64,000 nt of DNA from positions 91,332,848 through 91,396,847 of the forward strand of contig CM063498.1 of assembly GCA_032207245.1 (NCBI GenBank), read 5' to 3'. This stretch comes from Pardosa pseudoannulata. Lineage: Eukaryota; Arthropoda; Arachnida; Araneae; Lycosidae. Under the pieces are notes generated by a model. It searched no databases. It was not told where the DNA came from and was given only the letters and a program-made list of their open reading frames with translations. This document shows, piece by piece, positions 1 through 12,994 of this stretch; the stretch's first letter is position 1, and every line of letters begins with the position of its first letter. The translations under genes and the position numbers were made by a program.

Positions 1-34
1 TGTATATATATGTATATATATATGTGTGTGTTTT
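1..34. repeat. TA/TG simple repeat at window edge
   Basis: The window opens in a mixed TA/TG dinucleotide tract that probably continues beyond the left edge. Bases from here to about 460 are AT-rich and show no coding signal or recognisable repeat. Confidence 0.8.
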
Positions 35-464
35 TGTGTAACAATAAAATATCTTATTTACATATTTTAATATTAATTTAATTTATATTTTAATATTATT
101 TTATATTAATTACATATTTTAATATTAATTTAACTTCTGTTCATAAAATACGTTGCAATTTGGGCGGTAATTCTGATTTTTCAATCCAGACACGCTATAG
201 ACTTAATCCAGCATCTGTCTGTACTTCTTTGCCACATAGTAAACGCGTTCTCTTTAAACATGGATATTTTTTATCCCATGATCAAATGTGCTTAAGGATT
301 ATTCGTAGTCATTTTACCTAAGAAATCCCAACTTAATAAGTGTGCGTGCAAGATGTTCTCAAAAATTTCTTGCTTGTTGTATGGATTTGATGTATCGTCA
401 CCAGTAATAGAGTGTGTTGTGCTTTTGGATGAATCTACCCCATATTTCATATAATATATGTAAA

Positions 465-465
465 A

Positions 466-557
<92 letters not shown>
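465..557. repeat. (TA)n microsatellite
   Basis: A nearly pure TA tract of about 90 bp that directly abuts the LTR-like element on its right. Open reading frames here only encode alternating Ile-Tyr and are artefacts of the dinucleotide repeat. Confidence 0.95.
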
Positions 558-559
<2 letters not shown>

Positions 560-896
560 CCGCATAAAGAGCTTAGTCAACGAGCTCAGTGGCCGAATGG
601 TCAAAGCACGCGATTCAGACCCGAAGATTGTGGGTTTGATGCTTGCCTTGGCGATTTATCCAAAGTACGGATTTTTAATTTAAAATGTTATTTATTGCTT
701 CCTTATGTTCTTGAACATTCTAGATCTTTCTTTAATATGTAAATTAGTTATTTCTCGAATATTCTGTTCGGGTATAAAAGCTGATACCCGCTAGTTGTAG
801 GCAACTTCTCGATCTTGTAAAGTTGCGAGTTGCTACTTAACTTCAATAAATTCGTCTGTTAAGTTAAATGGTGTATTCATTCGAATCTTCGCGACA
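558..896 (+). mobile_element. LTR-like element with internal tRNA-like segment, copy 1
   Basis: About 339 bp, homologous to 31784-32124 on the opposite strand. Reading on the + strand, the order is a tRNA-like segment (A-box-like TGGCCGAATGG near 592, B-box-like GGGTTTGATGC near 630), then a TATA-like TATAAAAG near 773, AATAAA near 846, and an end in ...CGCGACA. In copy 2 the outer bases are TG and CA, as in a retroviral-type LTR (family knowledge). TATA followed by a polyadenylation signal close to the 3' edge fits U3-R-U5 order. The tRNA-like part could instead mean a tRNA-derived SINE fused to LTR sequence. Here the element sits between two TA tracts, so no target duplication can be judged. 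No internal retrotransposon coding region follows. Confidence 0.6.
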
Positions 897-957
897 ATAT
901 ATATATATATATATAGGTATATCTATATATATATATATTTATATATATATATATATA

Positions 958-1011
<54 letters not shown>
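897..1011. repeat. (TA)n microsatellite, interrupted
   Basis: TA repeats with a few GT, CT and TTT interruptions, starting at the right edge of the LTR-like element. Confidence 0.95.
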
Positions 1012-1018
<7 letters not shown>

Positions 1019-1021
1019 ACA

Positions 1022-2012
<991 letters not shown>

Positions 2013-2106
2013 AATCATTTTTTTTTATACTGTAGTCACATTCAATTTCCATGGTACTTTTTAGAAAACAAAATAAACCTCTTTCAGTGTTTCGCTGCGA
2101 GAAAAT

Positions 2107-2119
2107 GGGGGGGGGGGGG
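2107..2119 (+). repeat. Poly-G run (13 G)
   Basis: Thirteen consecutive G in otherwise very AT-rich DNA. It could be a homopolymer sequencing hotspot. No other G-tract lies close enough to suggest a classical quadruplex cluster. Confidence 0.9.
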
Positions 2120-2720
2120 ATAAGCGTTTCTGACATAAGAGTGTCAAAATTTATTTAGTCATAATTACGATGAACTCAGGATGAATTATGTTTAATATAC
2201 ATGCACTTAAAATATGACAAAAAAGTTGTATATCTTTCAAGCAGTATATTTCTCAAATTATGAACTCAAATGTTTTACAAGTCTATTTTATCTTTATTTT
2301 ATACTATTTTAATTTTATCTTTAAATTCCCTTTCTTTTCTTCTCTGGAACACATTCTATTCTGAAATGTTCAATTTTATGATAGATATGTAAAAATGAAC
2401 TTTTAATCTCCATCAAATTGAAATTTTGAAGAATTTCCCTGGAGAATGAAAATAAAAGAAGTATGAATGAAAGAAGTATGAAGTAAGAAAGATGTTTCTC
2501 CATCGCATCGTTGTTTAACTCTGAAATTTTATATGTTAAGAGAACATTTTGTTCGTAGAATTTTAAACTGAAATTGTTTGAGATTTATTTTAAAATTTCG
2601 TTCAAATAATTATAAAGGGAAATATAAATGTAGTTCATCTATTACATGTTTTTGGATCCTATAAAGCTTAAACCTTTCGTGAAAAAGTTAATATCTTTAT
2701 ACATTTGTCAAAAAATTAAA

Positions 2721-2767
2721 AAAATTTTATACCTTTAGTACTTACTGTACTAAAGGTATAAAATTTT
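2721..2767. repeat. Hairpin of the ~500-bp monomer (best copy)
   Basis: Two perfectly complementary 20-bp arms (2721-2740 and 2748-2767) flank a 7-nt loop CTTACTG. Equivalent inverted repeats occur near 3233-3290, 3712-3770, 5660-5700, 6160-6205, 6665-6705, 7176-7222 and 7675-7722, some with mismatches or a shortened loop. Units at 4.14 and 4.63 kb share the same broken version. Confidence 0.85.
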
Positions 2768-5700
2768 AAACTTTCGTAAACTTAGATGTTTTAAAGTGTA
2801 GTTTATCACTAGGTTAGGGTATTTGCAATTTCTTTTTTAAAGAATTCTCTTCCTTTTCTTTTCCGAGAAAATTTTGATTGTGACATGTTCAATTCTGTGA
2901 GAGATTAATCTGAATGGACTTTTAATCTTCATTAATTTGAAATTTTGAAATATTTCCCTGGAGTAAAAGAAAAAAATAAAATGAAAGAACTATTAAACAT
3001 TCTACAATTGCAGTGTTGTGTGGTTTAGAAATTTTATATGTTGATGAAAAGTTTGTTTCGTAGAATTTTTAACTAAGTCAATTTTTTTGAGACTACAATT
3101 TTTTTTTAAAATGTTGTTCAAAGAATTAAGAAAGAAAACATATATGTATTTCATTTATTAGATAATTGTTCATTCTATAAATCTTAAACCTTTAGTGAAA
3201 AGTTAAAATTTTTATACCTTTGTTAAAAAGTTAAAAATTTTATATCTTTAGTAGTTACTGTACTAAAGGAATAAAATTTTTAACTTTCGTAAACTAAAAT
3301 GTTTTTGAAGTGTAGTTTATCTCCATATTAGAGTATTGGAGATTTCTTTATTAAAAAATCCCTTTCGTTTTCGTTTCCGGGAAAATTTTGATTCTGACAT
3401 GTTCAAATCTGTGAGAGATTGGTCTGAACTTTTAATCTTCATCAAATTGAAATTTTGAAATATTTCTTAGAGTGAAAGAAAAAATAAAATGAAAGAAGTA
3501 TTGAACATTTTATGATTGCAGTGTTGTGTAGCTTAGAAATTTTGTGCTGAGGGAATATTTGGTTCATAGAATTTTAAACTAAGTCAATTTTTTGCATTTA
3601 TAATTTTTTTAAAATATTGTTTAAAGAATTAAAAAGGGAAACATATATGTAGTTCATTTATTAGATGTTTATTGATCCTGTAAATCTTAAAACTTTAGTA
3701 AAAAAGTTAAAAATTTTATACCTTTTATAACTTTAGTACTTACTGTACTAAAGGTATAAAATTTTTAACTTTTGGAAATTTAGATGTTTTTGAATCGTAG
3801 TTTATCTCTATGTATTTGAAATTTCTTTATTAAAGAATTCCCTTCCTTTTCTTTTCCGAGAAACTTTTGATTCTGACATGCTCAATTCTGTGAGAGATTA
3901 GTCCGAATGAACTTTTAATCTCCCTCAAATTGAAATTTCGAAATATTTTTCTGGAGGGAAAGAAAAAAAAAATGAAAGATTTTTTTGCGATTACAACATT
4001 TTATTTTAAATATTGTTCAAAGAATTAAAAAGGAAAACATATATGTATTTCATTTATTAGATGTTTATTGATCCTATAAATCTTAAACCTTTATTGAAAA
4101 AGTTTAAATTTTTATACCTTTGTTAAAAGTTAAAAATACCTTTAGTTCTTACTGCACTAAATATATAAAATTTTTAAATTTCGTAAACTTAGATATTTTA
4201 AAGTTCAAGAGTACTGGAAATTTCTTTATTATAGAATTCCCTTCCTTTTCTTTTCCGAAACTTTTGATTCTGATATGTTCAGTTCATTCAGAGATTAGTC
4301 CGAATGAACTTTTAATCTCCCTCAAATTGAAATTTCGAAATATTTTTCTGGAGGGAAAGAAAAAAATAAAACGAAAGAACTATAAAACACTTTACCATTG
4401 CAGTGTTGTATGGCTTAGAAATTGTATATGTTGATGGAAAGTTTGGTTCATAGAATTTTAAACTAAGTCATTTTTTTGCGATTACAACATTTTATTTTAA
4501 ATATTGTTCAAAGAATTAAAAAGGAAAACATATATGTATTTCATTTATTAGATGTTTATTGATCCTATAAATCTTAAACCTTTATTGAAAAAGTTTAAAT
4601 TTTTATACCTTTGTTAAAAGTTAAAAATACCTTTAGTTCTTACTGCACTAAATATATAAAATTTTTAAATTTCATAAACTTAGATATTTTAAAGGGCAGT
4701 TAATCTCCATATAAGAGTACTGGAAATTTCTTTATTACAGAATTCCCTTTCTTTTCTTTTCTTTTCCGAATAACTTTTGATTCTAACAAGTTCAATTCTG
4801 TAGGAAATGAGTCAGAATGGACTTTTAATCACCATGGAATTGAAATTTCGAAATATTTCCAGCAGTAAAAGAAAAATAAAATGAAAGAACTATGAAACAT
4901 TTTACGATTGCAGTGTTGTGTGGCTTAGAAATTTTATATGTTGATGGAAAATTTGTTTCGTAGAATTTTATACTAAGTCAATTTTTTTGTCAATACAATA
5001 TTTTTTTAAATATTTTATTCAAAGAATTAGAAAGGATCAGAGACATATATGTTTTTCATTTATTAGATGTTTATTGATCCTATAAATCTTTAGCCTTTAG
5101 TGAAAAAAGTAACTCGTTTATACCTTTGCTAAAAAGTTAACGATTATATAATTTTCGTACTTACTGTACTAAAGGTATAAAATTTTTAACTTTCGTAAAC
5201 TTAGATGTTTTTGAAGTGCAGTTTATCTCCATGTTAGAGTACTTGGAAATTTCTTTATTAAAGATTTCCCTTCTTTTTCTTTTGCGAGAAAATTTTGATT
5301 CTGACATGTTCAATTCTGTGAGAGATTAGTCCGAATGAACTTTTAATCTTTATCAAATTGAAATTTCGAAATATTCCGTTGGTGTGAAAGAAAAAATAAA
5401 ATGAAAGCACTATGAAACAGTTTAGGATTGCAGTGTTGTGTTTCTTAGATATTTTATATGTTGATGAAAAGTTTGGTTCTTAGAATTTTAAACTAAGTCA
5501 CCTTTTTTGCGATTACAATATTTTTTTTAAATGTTGTTCAAAGAATTAAAAAGTGAAACATATATGTAGTTCATTTATTAGATATTTGTTCATTCTATAA
5601 ATCTTAAACCTTCAGTGAACAGTTAAAACCTTTATACCTTTGTTAAAAAGTTAAAAAGTTGTATACCATTAGTACTTAATGTACTAAAGGTATAAAATTT

Positions 5701-8700
5701 TAAACTTTAGTAAACTTAGATGTTTTAAAGTATAATTTATCTCCATATTAGAGTATTTGAAATTTCTTTATTAAAGAATTCCTTTTCTTTTGCGAGAAAA
5801 TTTTGATTCTGACATGTTCAATTCTGTGAGAGATTAGGCGGAATGAACTTTTAATTTCCATGAAATTGAAATTGCGAAATACTTCCTTGGAGGTAATGAA
5901 GAAATAAAATGAAAGGACTATGAAACACTTTACGATTGCAGTGTTGTGTAGCTTAGAAATTTTATATGTTGATGGAAAGTTTGGTTCATAGAATTTTAAA
6001 CTAAGTAATTTTTTTTGAGATTACAATATTTTTTTAAAATGTTGTTCAAAGAATTAAAAAGTGAAACATATATGTAGTTCATTTATTGCATGTTGATTGA
6101 TCCTATAAATCTTAAGCCTAAAAAAGTTAAAAATTGTATACCTTTGTTAAAAAGTTAAAAATTTTATTCCTTTAGTACTTACTCTACTAAAGGTATAAAA
6201 TTTTTAGCTTTTGTAAACTTAGATGTTTTTGAAGTGCAGTTTATCTCCACGTTAGAGTATTTGAAATTTCTTTATTAAAGAATTCCGTTCCTTTTCTTTT
6301 CCGAAACTGTTGATTCTGACATGTTCAACTCTGTAAGAGATTAGTCTGAATGAACTTTTAATTTTCATCAAATTGAAATTTTAAACTATTTCCCTGGAGT
6401 GAAAGAAAAAATAAAATGAAAGAACCATTAAACATTTTATGATTTCAGTATTGTGTGGCTTAGAAATTTTATGTGTTGATGGAAAGTTTGGTTAATAGAA
6501 TTTTATGCTAAGTCCATTTTTTTGCGATTAGAATTTTTTTTAAATGTTGTTCAATGAATTAAAAAGAAAAACATATATGTAGTTCTTTAATTAGATGTTT
6601 ATTGATCCTATAAATCTTAAAGCTTTAGTGAAAAATTTAAAATCTTTATTCTTTTGTTAAAAAGTTAAAAATCTTATACCTTTAGTACTTACTAAAGGTA
6701 TAAAATTTTCAACTTTTGTAAACTTAGATATTTTAAAGTGTAGTTTATCACCATGTTAGCGTATTTGAAATTTTTTTTTATTAAAGAATTTCCTTCCTTT
6801 TCTTTTCCTAGAAACTTTTGATTCTGACATGTTCAAATCTGTGAGAGATTAGTCAGAATGAACTTTTAATTTCCATGAAATTGAATTTCAAAATACTTCC
6901 TTGGAGATAAAGAAGAAATAGAATGAAAGAACTATGAAACACTTTACGATTGCAGTGTTGTGTAGCTTAGAAATTTTATATGTTGATGGAAAGTTTGGTT
7001 CATAGAATTTTAAACTAAGTAATTTTTTTTGAGATTACAATATTTTTTTAAAATGTTGTTCAAAGAATTAAAAAGGGAAACATATATGCAGTTCATTTAT
7101 TACATGTTTTCGATCCTATAAATCTTAAACCTTTAGTAAAAAAGTTAAAAATTCTATCCCTTTGTTAAAAAATTAAAAATTTTATTCCTTTACTACTTAT
7201 TCTAGTAAAGGTATAAAATTTTTAACTTTTAGATATTTTTGAAGAGTCGTTTATCTCCATGTTAGAGTATCTGAAATTTCTTTATTAAAGAATTTCCTTT
7301 CATTTCCTAGAAATTTTTGATTCTGACATGTTCAATTCTGTGAGAGATTAGTCAGAATGAACTTTTAATCTTTATCAAATTGATATTTCGAAATATTTCC
7401 CTGGAGTAAAAGAAAAAGTAAAGTGAAAGAACTGTGAAACACTTTACGATTGCAGTGTTGTGTGGCTTAGAAATTTTATATGTTGACGAAAAGTTTGGTT
7501 CATAGAATTTTAAATTAAGTCAATTTTTGGCGATTGCAGTATATTATTTTAAATATTGATGAAAGAATTAAAAAAGGAAACATATATGTAGTTCATTTAT
7601 TAAATGTTTACTGATCCTAAAAATCTTAAACCTTTAGTAAAAAAGTTAAAAATTTTATATCTTTGATTATATACATTTTATACCTTTAGTATTTACTGTG
7701 CTAAAGGTATAAAATTTTTAACTTTGGTGAACTTAGATGTTTTTGAAGTGTAGTTATTTTAGAGTGTAGTTTATAGTAAAAGTAAAATACATATGCAATT
7801 CATTTATTAGAATTCTATCGATCCTTTAAATTTTCCCAAATTCACATAAGACATATCCAAAAAATCATACAAGACTGGTAAATAAAATATATCAAAATTA
7901 TGTACCTTTAAGTATATTTTGATAAACTCAAATGTTTTACTAGTCTCGCTTATTTCCATTTTATAGTATTTTGAATTTCATTATCAGAGAATTCGGTTCC
8001 TTTTCTTCTCCGAGAAACATATGATTCTGACAAGTTCAATTCTGTGAAAGATTAGTCGGAATTGACTTTTAATCTCCATCAAATTGAAATCTCGAAACAT
8101 TTCCCTGGAGTAAAAAAAATAAATGAAAGAAGTATGAATCATTTGCTATTGTAGTTTTGTTAGCTTAGAAATTGTATATGGATACTTTTTGCACAAGAAA
8201 TTAAAAAGGGAAACATATGTAGGTTATATATTATTAGTTTATTGATCTATTAAATTTTCACAAAGTTTTCCCATTAGACATTTCCAGAAAAACCTGTAAT
8301 TCTAATACATATGTACTTAAAATATATAAAATTTGAGACTTTTTGTCCAGTAAATTTGATAAACTCAGAAGTTTCAAAAGTCTATCTTATCTCTATTTTA
8401 TATAATTTTAAATTTTTTTATCATTGAATACTCTTTTTTTTCTCTGAGAAACATTTGACTTTGATGTGTTCAATTATACGAGAGATTATTCAGAATGGAC
8501 TTTATAATATCGAATAAAGTGAAATTTTAAACTATTTCCGAGGAGTAAAAAAAAGTTAAATGAAAGAAGTATGAAGCGTTTTCCCATTGGAGTGTTATTT
8601 ATATGTTTTTTATATGTTAACGGGAAGTTTTATTCGAAGAACTCTAAACTTAGAGAAATAGTTTCGTGTTTCTATATTTTCCTATATTTCGTACAAAAGG

Positions 8701-8874
8701 AATGGCCGAATGGCAGAGTGCTGCTCTTCAGTACCGGAGTTCACGGGTTCGAATCTTGCTACAGGTAAGGATATTCGTAGCCGTTCGAAATTGGCTTTAA
8801 TCAGTAGGTCCCGATCTCATTAGCCCTCGTGTAGCAAAACAGTAGACAGTAGTACTCCAAACCAAACCAAACCA
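8701..8874 (+). mobile_element. tRNA-derived SINE family A, copy 1
   Basis: The tRNA-like head has an A-box-like TGGCCGAATGG and a B-box-like GGGTTCGAATC. It is followed by a conserved body (AGCCGTTCGAAATTGGC region, then a GTCCCGATCTCATTAGC region) and a CCAAACCAAACC tail. It is inserted in a monomer of the ~500-bp array, and the near-repeats TACAAAAGG (left) and TACAAAGGGG (right) look like a target duplication. The next monomer near 9405 gives the unoccupied sequence. Related copies: 46456-46614 (+), 62442-62623 (+), 32475-32649 (-), and a decayed one at 12168-12352 (+). Confidence 0.88.
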
Positions 8875-10029
8875 TACAAAGGGGAAATTTCGTACATAGT
8901 TTCATTTAAAAGGGAAATTCATATGCAGTTCATTTAGTAGAAGTTTATCAATCCAAGAAATCTCTTCAAAATCAGAGCAATTATGACAGAGAAATTTGAA
9001 AACCTGTAAGGATGCTATTATTATTTACTTTAAATATAAAAACTATCTACTTTGAGTTCAGTACAGTTTCATAAACTCAAATGTTTTTCAAGTTTCTCTT
9101 ATCTTTATTTTATAGTATTTTAAATTTCATTACCAGAGAATTCCGTTCCTTTTTTCTTATCAGAGAAACATTTGATTCGGTCATGTGCAATTCTGTTAGA
9201 GATTGGTCAGAATGGACTTATAATCTCTAATAAATTGAAATTTCAAACTAGGGGTAAAAAAAGTTAAATGAAAGAAGTATGAAACGTTTTCCCATGGGAG
9301 GGTTGTTTAGCTCAGAAATTTTTATATGTTAACGGGAAGTTTTGTTCGCAGAACTTTAAACTGAGAGAAATAGTTTCGTGTTTCTATATTTTCCTATATT
9401 TCGAACAAAAAGGAAGTTTCATACATAGTTTCATTTAAAAAGGAAATTCATATGTAGTTCATTTATTAGGAGTTTTTTAATCCCAGAAATCTTTTCAAAA
9501 TCAGAGCAATCCCGTCAGAGAAATTCGGAAACCTGTAAGCATGTTATACTTATGCACTTTAAATATATAAAAATATAAAAACTATCTACTTTTAGTTCAG
9601 TATAGTTTGATAAACTCAAATGTTTTAAAAGTCTCGCTTACCTTCATTTTATAGTATTTTAAATTTTTATATCAGAGAATTCCCTTCCTTTTTTTACCAG
9701 AGAAACATTTGATTCTGACATGTTCAGTTGTGAGAGATTAGTCAGAATGAACTTATAATCTCTATCAAATTGAAATTTCGAAATATTTCCCTGGAATTAA
9801 AAAAAGTAAAATGGAAGCAGAATGAAACACTTTTCCATATCAATGCTGTCTAGCTCCAAATTTTATATGTTAGAGAAAATTTTTCTAAGTAAAATTTCAA
9901 ACTGAGTCAAAATTACTGTTAATTACTTACATTGAACTTTAATGTCTACGAATTGATGTCTTTGAACAGTAATGTGATATGAACATTAATTGTTTTATTT
10001 GAATATTATAAATTAAGTGGCTATAATCA

Positions 10030-11756
10030 GAATTCATACTCAGTAGGCAGAAATAAAAAAGCTCTAAGGGTAAAAAAAATGCAGCTACTGACACATCTAT
10101 ATAGCAGTGTACATTTAGTTAATACATTCTGTGTTATTTTTATTTTATATAGTTTTTGTGCAATGCACCACCTAAGCAAACTTTCTGTCTATACTTATTG
10201 CATTTTTCAAATTTCACTGTAAATCTATATTATTATGTACATGATACGATAACAAAATTGTAACAATTTTTCTATAGTAAAGTTTATACTCAATTGACAA
10301 GATAAATAAGAATAACCGGCTTAAACGATATCCCGTTAGGGCGTATATAATTATTACAATTCCGTATTGATTATATTTAAAATAATATTTAAGTTATGCA
10401 TAGACTATTGAAACAAAATTTCAGAATATACTTATTTGAGATTTAAAAATGTTTTTGGATAATATAATTTAAACCTTCATGATGTAATCATAAAAAATAA
10501 AACTTTTATTCTATGAACAGTGTACTACTCGATTTGCAGGGTAAAAAAGCTACTAACAAGATTAACTCATATTTATCACAACTCGTATTGGTTTTATTCT
10601 TAAAAATTTTCGAGTAATGCATCAAGTGATGCATCAGACTTTCTAAATACACCTATTTCATTTTCAAAATTTACTGTTTAAGTGTATTACAATGAAAACC
10701 TGCACAATATAGCACAATATATGCAAAGCATAAACAAGTAAAACTGTTATTTTATGAAGAGTTTTCCTACTAAATAGACAGTGTAAAAATGAAGCACCTA
10801 CTAGCACGAAATTCCATTAATGCAGACTTAGTTATTACAATATAGTTTGTATTGGTTTTATACTAAATAATTCTTAATAATGCATTGGATGATGCAGCAA
10901 ACTTTCTGAATATATTTATTGCACCTTTAAATTTTAAGTATATTATGATGTAAACCTGCACAATAACAGAAAGAAGTACAACTTTTATTCTATGAACAGT
11001 GTTGTTACTCATTTGACAGAGTAAAAAAGAAACAACAATTGCCATATCATCATAAAAATGCATATTTATTTATCACAATTGGCTTTGGTTTTATTCTAAA
11101 TAGTTTTTGAATAATGCATCAAATAATGCAGCAAACTTTCTACATACACCTATTGCATTTTCACATTTTATTGTTTAAATGTATTATACTGTAAACCTGC
11201 ACAATATAATAACAACAAAACTTAAATCTGTTATTCTATGAACAAGGTTCTTACTAAATTCACAGAGTAGAAAGGAAACAACTATTGGTACATATATAAA
11301 AGGAATGCAGATTTAGTTATTACAATTCATATTGGTTTTATTCTAAATAATTTTTGAGGAATGCATCGACTAATGTAGCAAACTTTCTAATACCTATTGC
11401 ATTTTCGCATTTTATTGATAAATGAATTACAATGTAAACATGTACAACATAATAACAGAAAGAAGTAAAACTATTATTATATGAACAGGGTTCCTACTCA
11501 ATTGACAGGGTAAAAAAGAAACAACTATTGGCACACACATAAAAGGAATGAAGATTTAGTTATTACGAATAGTATTAATTTTATTTTTAATAAGTTTAGA
11601 TTCAAGCATCGACTACTGCAGCAAACTTTCTAAATACAATTATTGTGTTTTCAAATTTTACTGTTAATGTGCATTATAATGTCAGCTAATAATATAAAAT
11701 AACTGAAAAGTTAAAGAATTTATACTATGAAGTTGGTTACTAATTAACATATCATA
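10030..11756. repeat. ~243-bp tandem array, about six to seven monomers
   Basis: A TATGAACAGTG-like landmark recurs near 10512, 10756, 10990, 11236, 11479 and 11725, giving periods of 234-246 bp. Shared blocks are AATGCAGCAAACTTTCT-like, TATTGCATTTTC-like and GTAAACCTGCACAATATA-like. The left edge is diverged. No coding content is evident. SINE B1 follows at the right edge. Confidence 0.9.
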
Positions 11757-11771
11757 AAATAGTTAAATACT

Positions 11772-12134
11772 TTTTTTCAACGTAGTAAGCTATACGGACA
11801 TTATCTTAAAGCCTTAACAAAGCTGCGAACCTGTTACTCATTTAGCCCCACCCTTGGAGCACGTGGAGCTTAAGGTATGCTACGGACATTAGTAACATTA
11901 CCCCAGCTGGGTCATCGTAGTTTAGAAGCAGGGATCAAGTAGAAGACCCCCAAGTTTGACATGCCACCCCCAGAGGTATCGTTTGAGAACTTGGAGGACT
12001 TTGTGACCATGAACATATTTTACGTGCCCTAGTCACCTTTAGCGAATACTGCGGATCTTGGGCCTGCTCCAGCCCCGAACCCGCAACTTTTCAGTTACGA
12101 GAACGTGCCTTTTCCGACTAAGCTACCGTGTCTC
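11772..12134 (-). mobile_element. tRNA-derived SINE family B, copy 1 (full length)
   Basis: Flanked by a perfect 15-bp target duplication AAATAGTTAAATACT (11757-11771 and 12135-12149). Read on the - strand it starts with a tRNA-like head (A-box-like TAGCTTAGTCGG, B-box-like GGGTTCGGGGC), has a ~250-bp body, and ends in a short A-rich tail (the T run near 11772). At 363 bp this is the intact reference for the family. Its GCCTTAACAAAG at 11811-11820 is the empty site for the MITE found in copy B2. Other copies: 30540-31648, 41595-41946, 49325-49712, 51735-52022, 56785-57062. Confidence 0.9.
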
Positions 12135-12167
12135 AAATAGTTAAATACTGTAATAGTAATTTACCGA

Positions 12168-12352
12168 AAAATGGCCAAGTGAGTAGGAGCTCCTGTTCGT
12201 TATCGTTGTTAATAAATTCGGATCCCACTGGTAGCATGGAATGTCAAAGCTATTCAGAATCAGCTTTAAGCAATAGGTTCCGTTATCACTAGTCCCTTCT
12301 TAGCAAAGAGAAGACCGAAGTATTCCAAACTAATCATATGCAATAACAATAA
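12168..12352 (+). mobile_element. SINE family A, decayed copy
   Basis: It shares with family A an ATGGCC head start, a CATGGAATGTC...ATTCAGAATCAGCTTTAAGC body and a final TATTCCAAACTAA. Both promoter boxes are badly eroded. It lies just right of SINE B1 and is probably older. Confidence 0.65.
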
Positions 12353-12589
12353 AATTATAACCTATACTATATTTAATATAAAGAGATATTACAATAAGAT
12401 GAATTGTAATTTATTATCAAATTGTTTTGGTATTAGTACTATTCAAAATTGCGATAATTATTACAAGAGAAAAGGCAACAAATAAAGTATTTTCATATAA
12501 TTTCATATAAAAATGAGATCTTTCAAAATAAAAGAAAGCGGTTTTAAAGATTTTAAAGGAAATGCTATCTTTCAGATCATGTATAGATC

Positions 12590-12994
12590 TTATTTTATCA
12601 AGACTGTTCCAGATCTGCAATCCCGTCAGTGCTATTCACGCACACTTTTTATGCAATATATGGAGTTCCTCCAAACACTAGCATTCCTGACTACTAGTTG
12701 AATGTTCTGAAAAATCGCTTTACAGAAGATCGTGTCATTAACCGCCACTTACCTAATATGTTGCTATTCCAAACCCCAGACCTCAACACATGCGACTTTT
12801 GGCTTTTGGGATTTTGAAACATCTAGTCAGTCTTGATAAACCAAGATCTATACCTAATCTGAAAGACAGCATTCCACGACATGATCTCAGTATTTTCCCC
12901 AGACATACTACGGTCAACTGTAGAACATGCTGCTATCTTACGATTTCAAATGGTAGTTGAAAATGATGACCGTCATGCTGAACGTGTGTTGTAA
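12590..12994 (+). pseudogene. Tc1/mariner-superfamily transposase, C-terminal relic
   Basis: Three-frame reading recovers a discontinuous transposase end. First comes a stretch ending LQSRQCYSRTLFMQ, then, after a small frameshift at about 12655, GVPPNTSIPDY, then NRFTEDRVINRHLPN and TPDLNTCDFWLLGF, and finally ENDDRHAERVL before TAA at 12992-12994. The order matches mariner-like DDE/D transposases with a QDG.PPH motif and a PDLNPCDFWLWG motif (family knowledge). The second catalytic Asp position (QDG) reads Tyr here; the Asp of CDFW remains. There are several stops (near 12702, 12816 and 12825). The N-terminal half and inverted repeats were not found. It is a dead fossil. Confidence 0.82.

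Larger units (their letters stand above)
2290..9910. repeat. ~500-bp tandem array, about 14-15 diverged monomers
   Basis: A landmark resembling GTGAGAGATTAGTC recurs near 2900, 3410, 3890, 4285, 4800, 5320, 5825, 6340, 6840, 7340, 8045, 8480, 9195 and 9725, so the usual period is about 500 bp. Each monomer contains a TTCCTTTTCTTTTCC-type block, the landmark, an ATGAAAGAACTATGAAAC-like block, a GTTGTGTGGCTTAGAAA-like block, an ACATATATGTAGTTC-like block and, in most units between 2.7 and 7.7 kb, a hairpin centred on CCTTTAGTA/TACTAAAGG. Monomers after about 7.75 kb are more diverged and lack the full hairpin. Irregular spacings come from a 90-bp deletion (3.98 kb) and a SINE insertion (8.7 kb). 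The short open reading frames inside are not conserved between monomers. Confidence 0.93.

Noticed and set aside
2107..2119. G-quadruplex
   Set aside because: A single 13-G run without neighbouring G-tracts; a homopolymer is the simpler reading.
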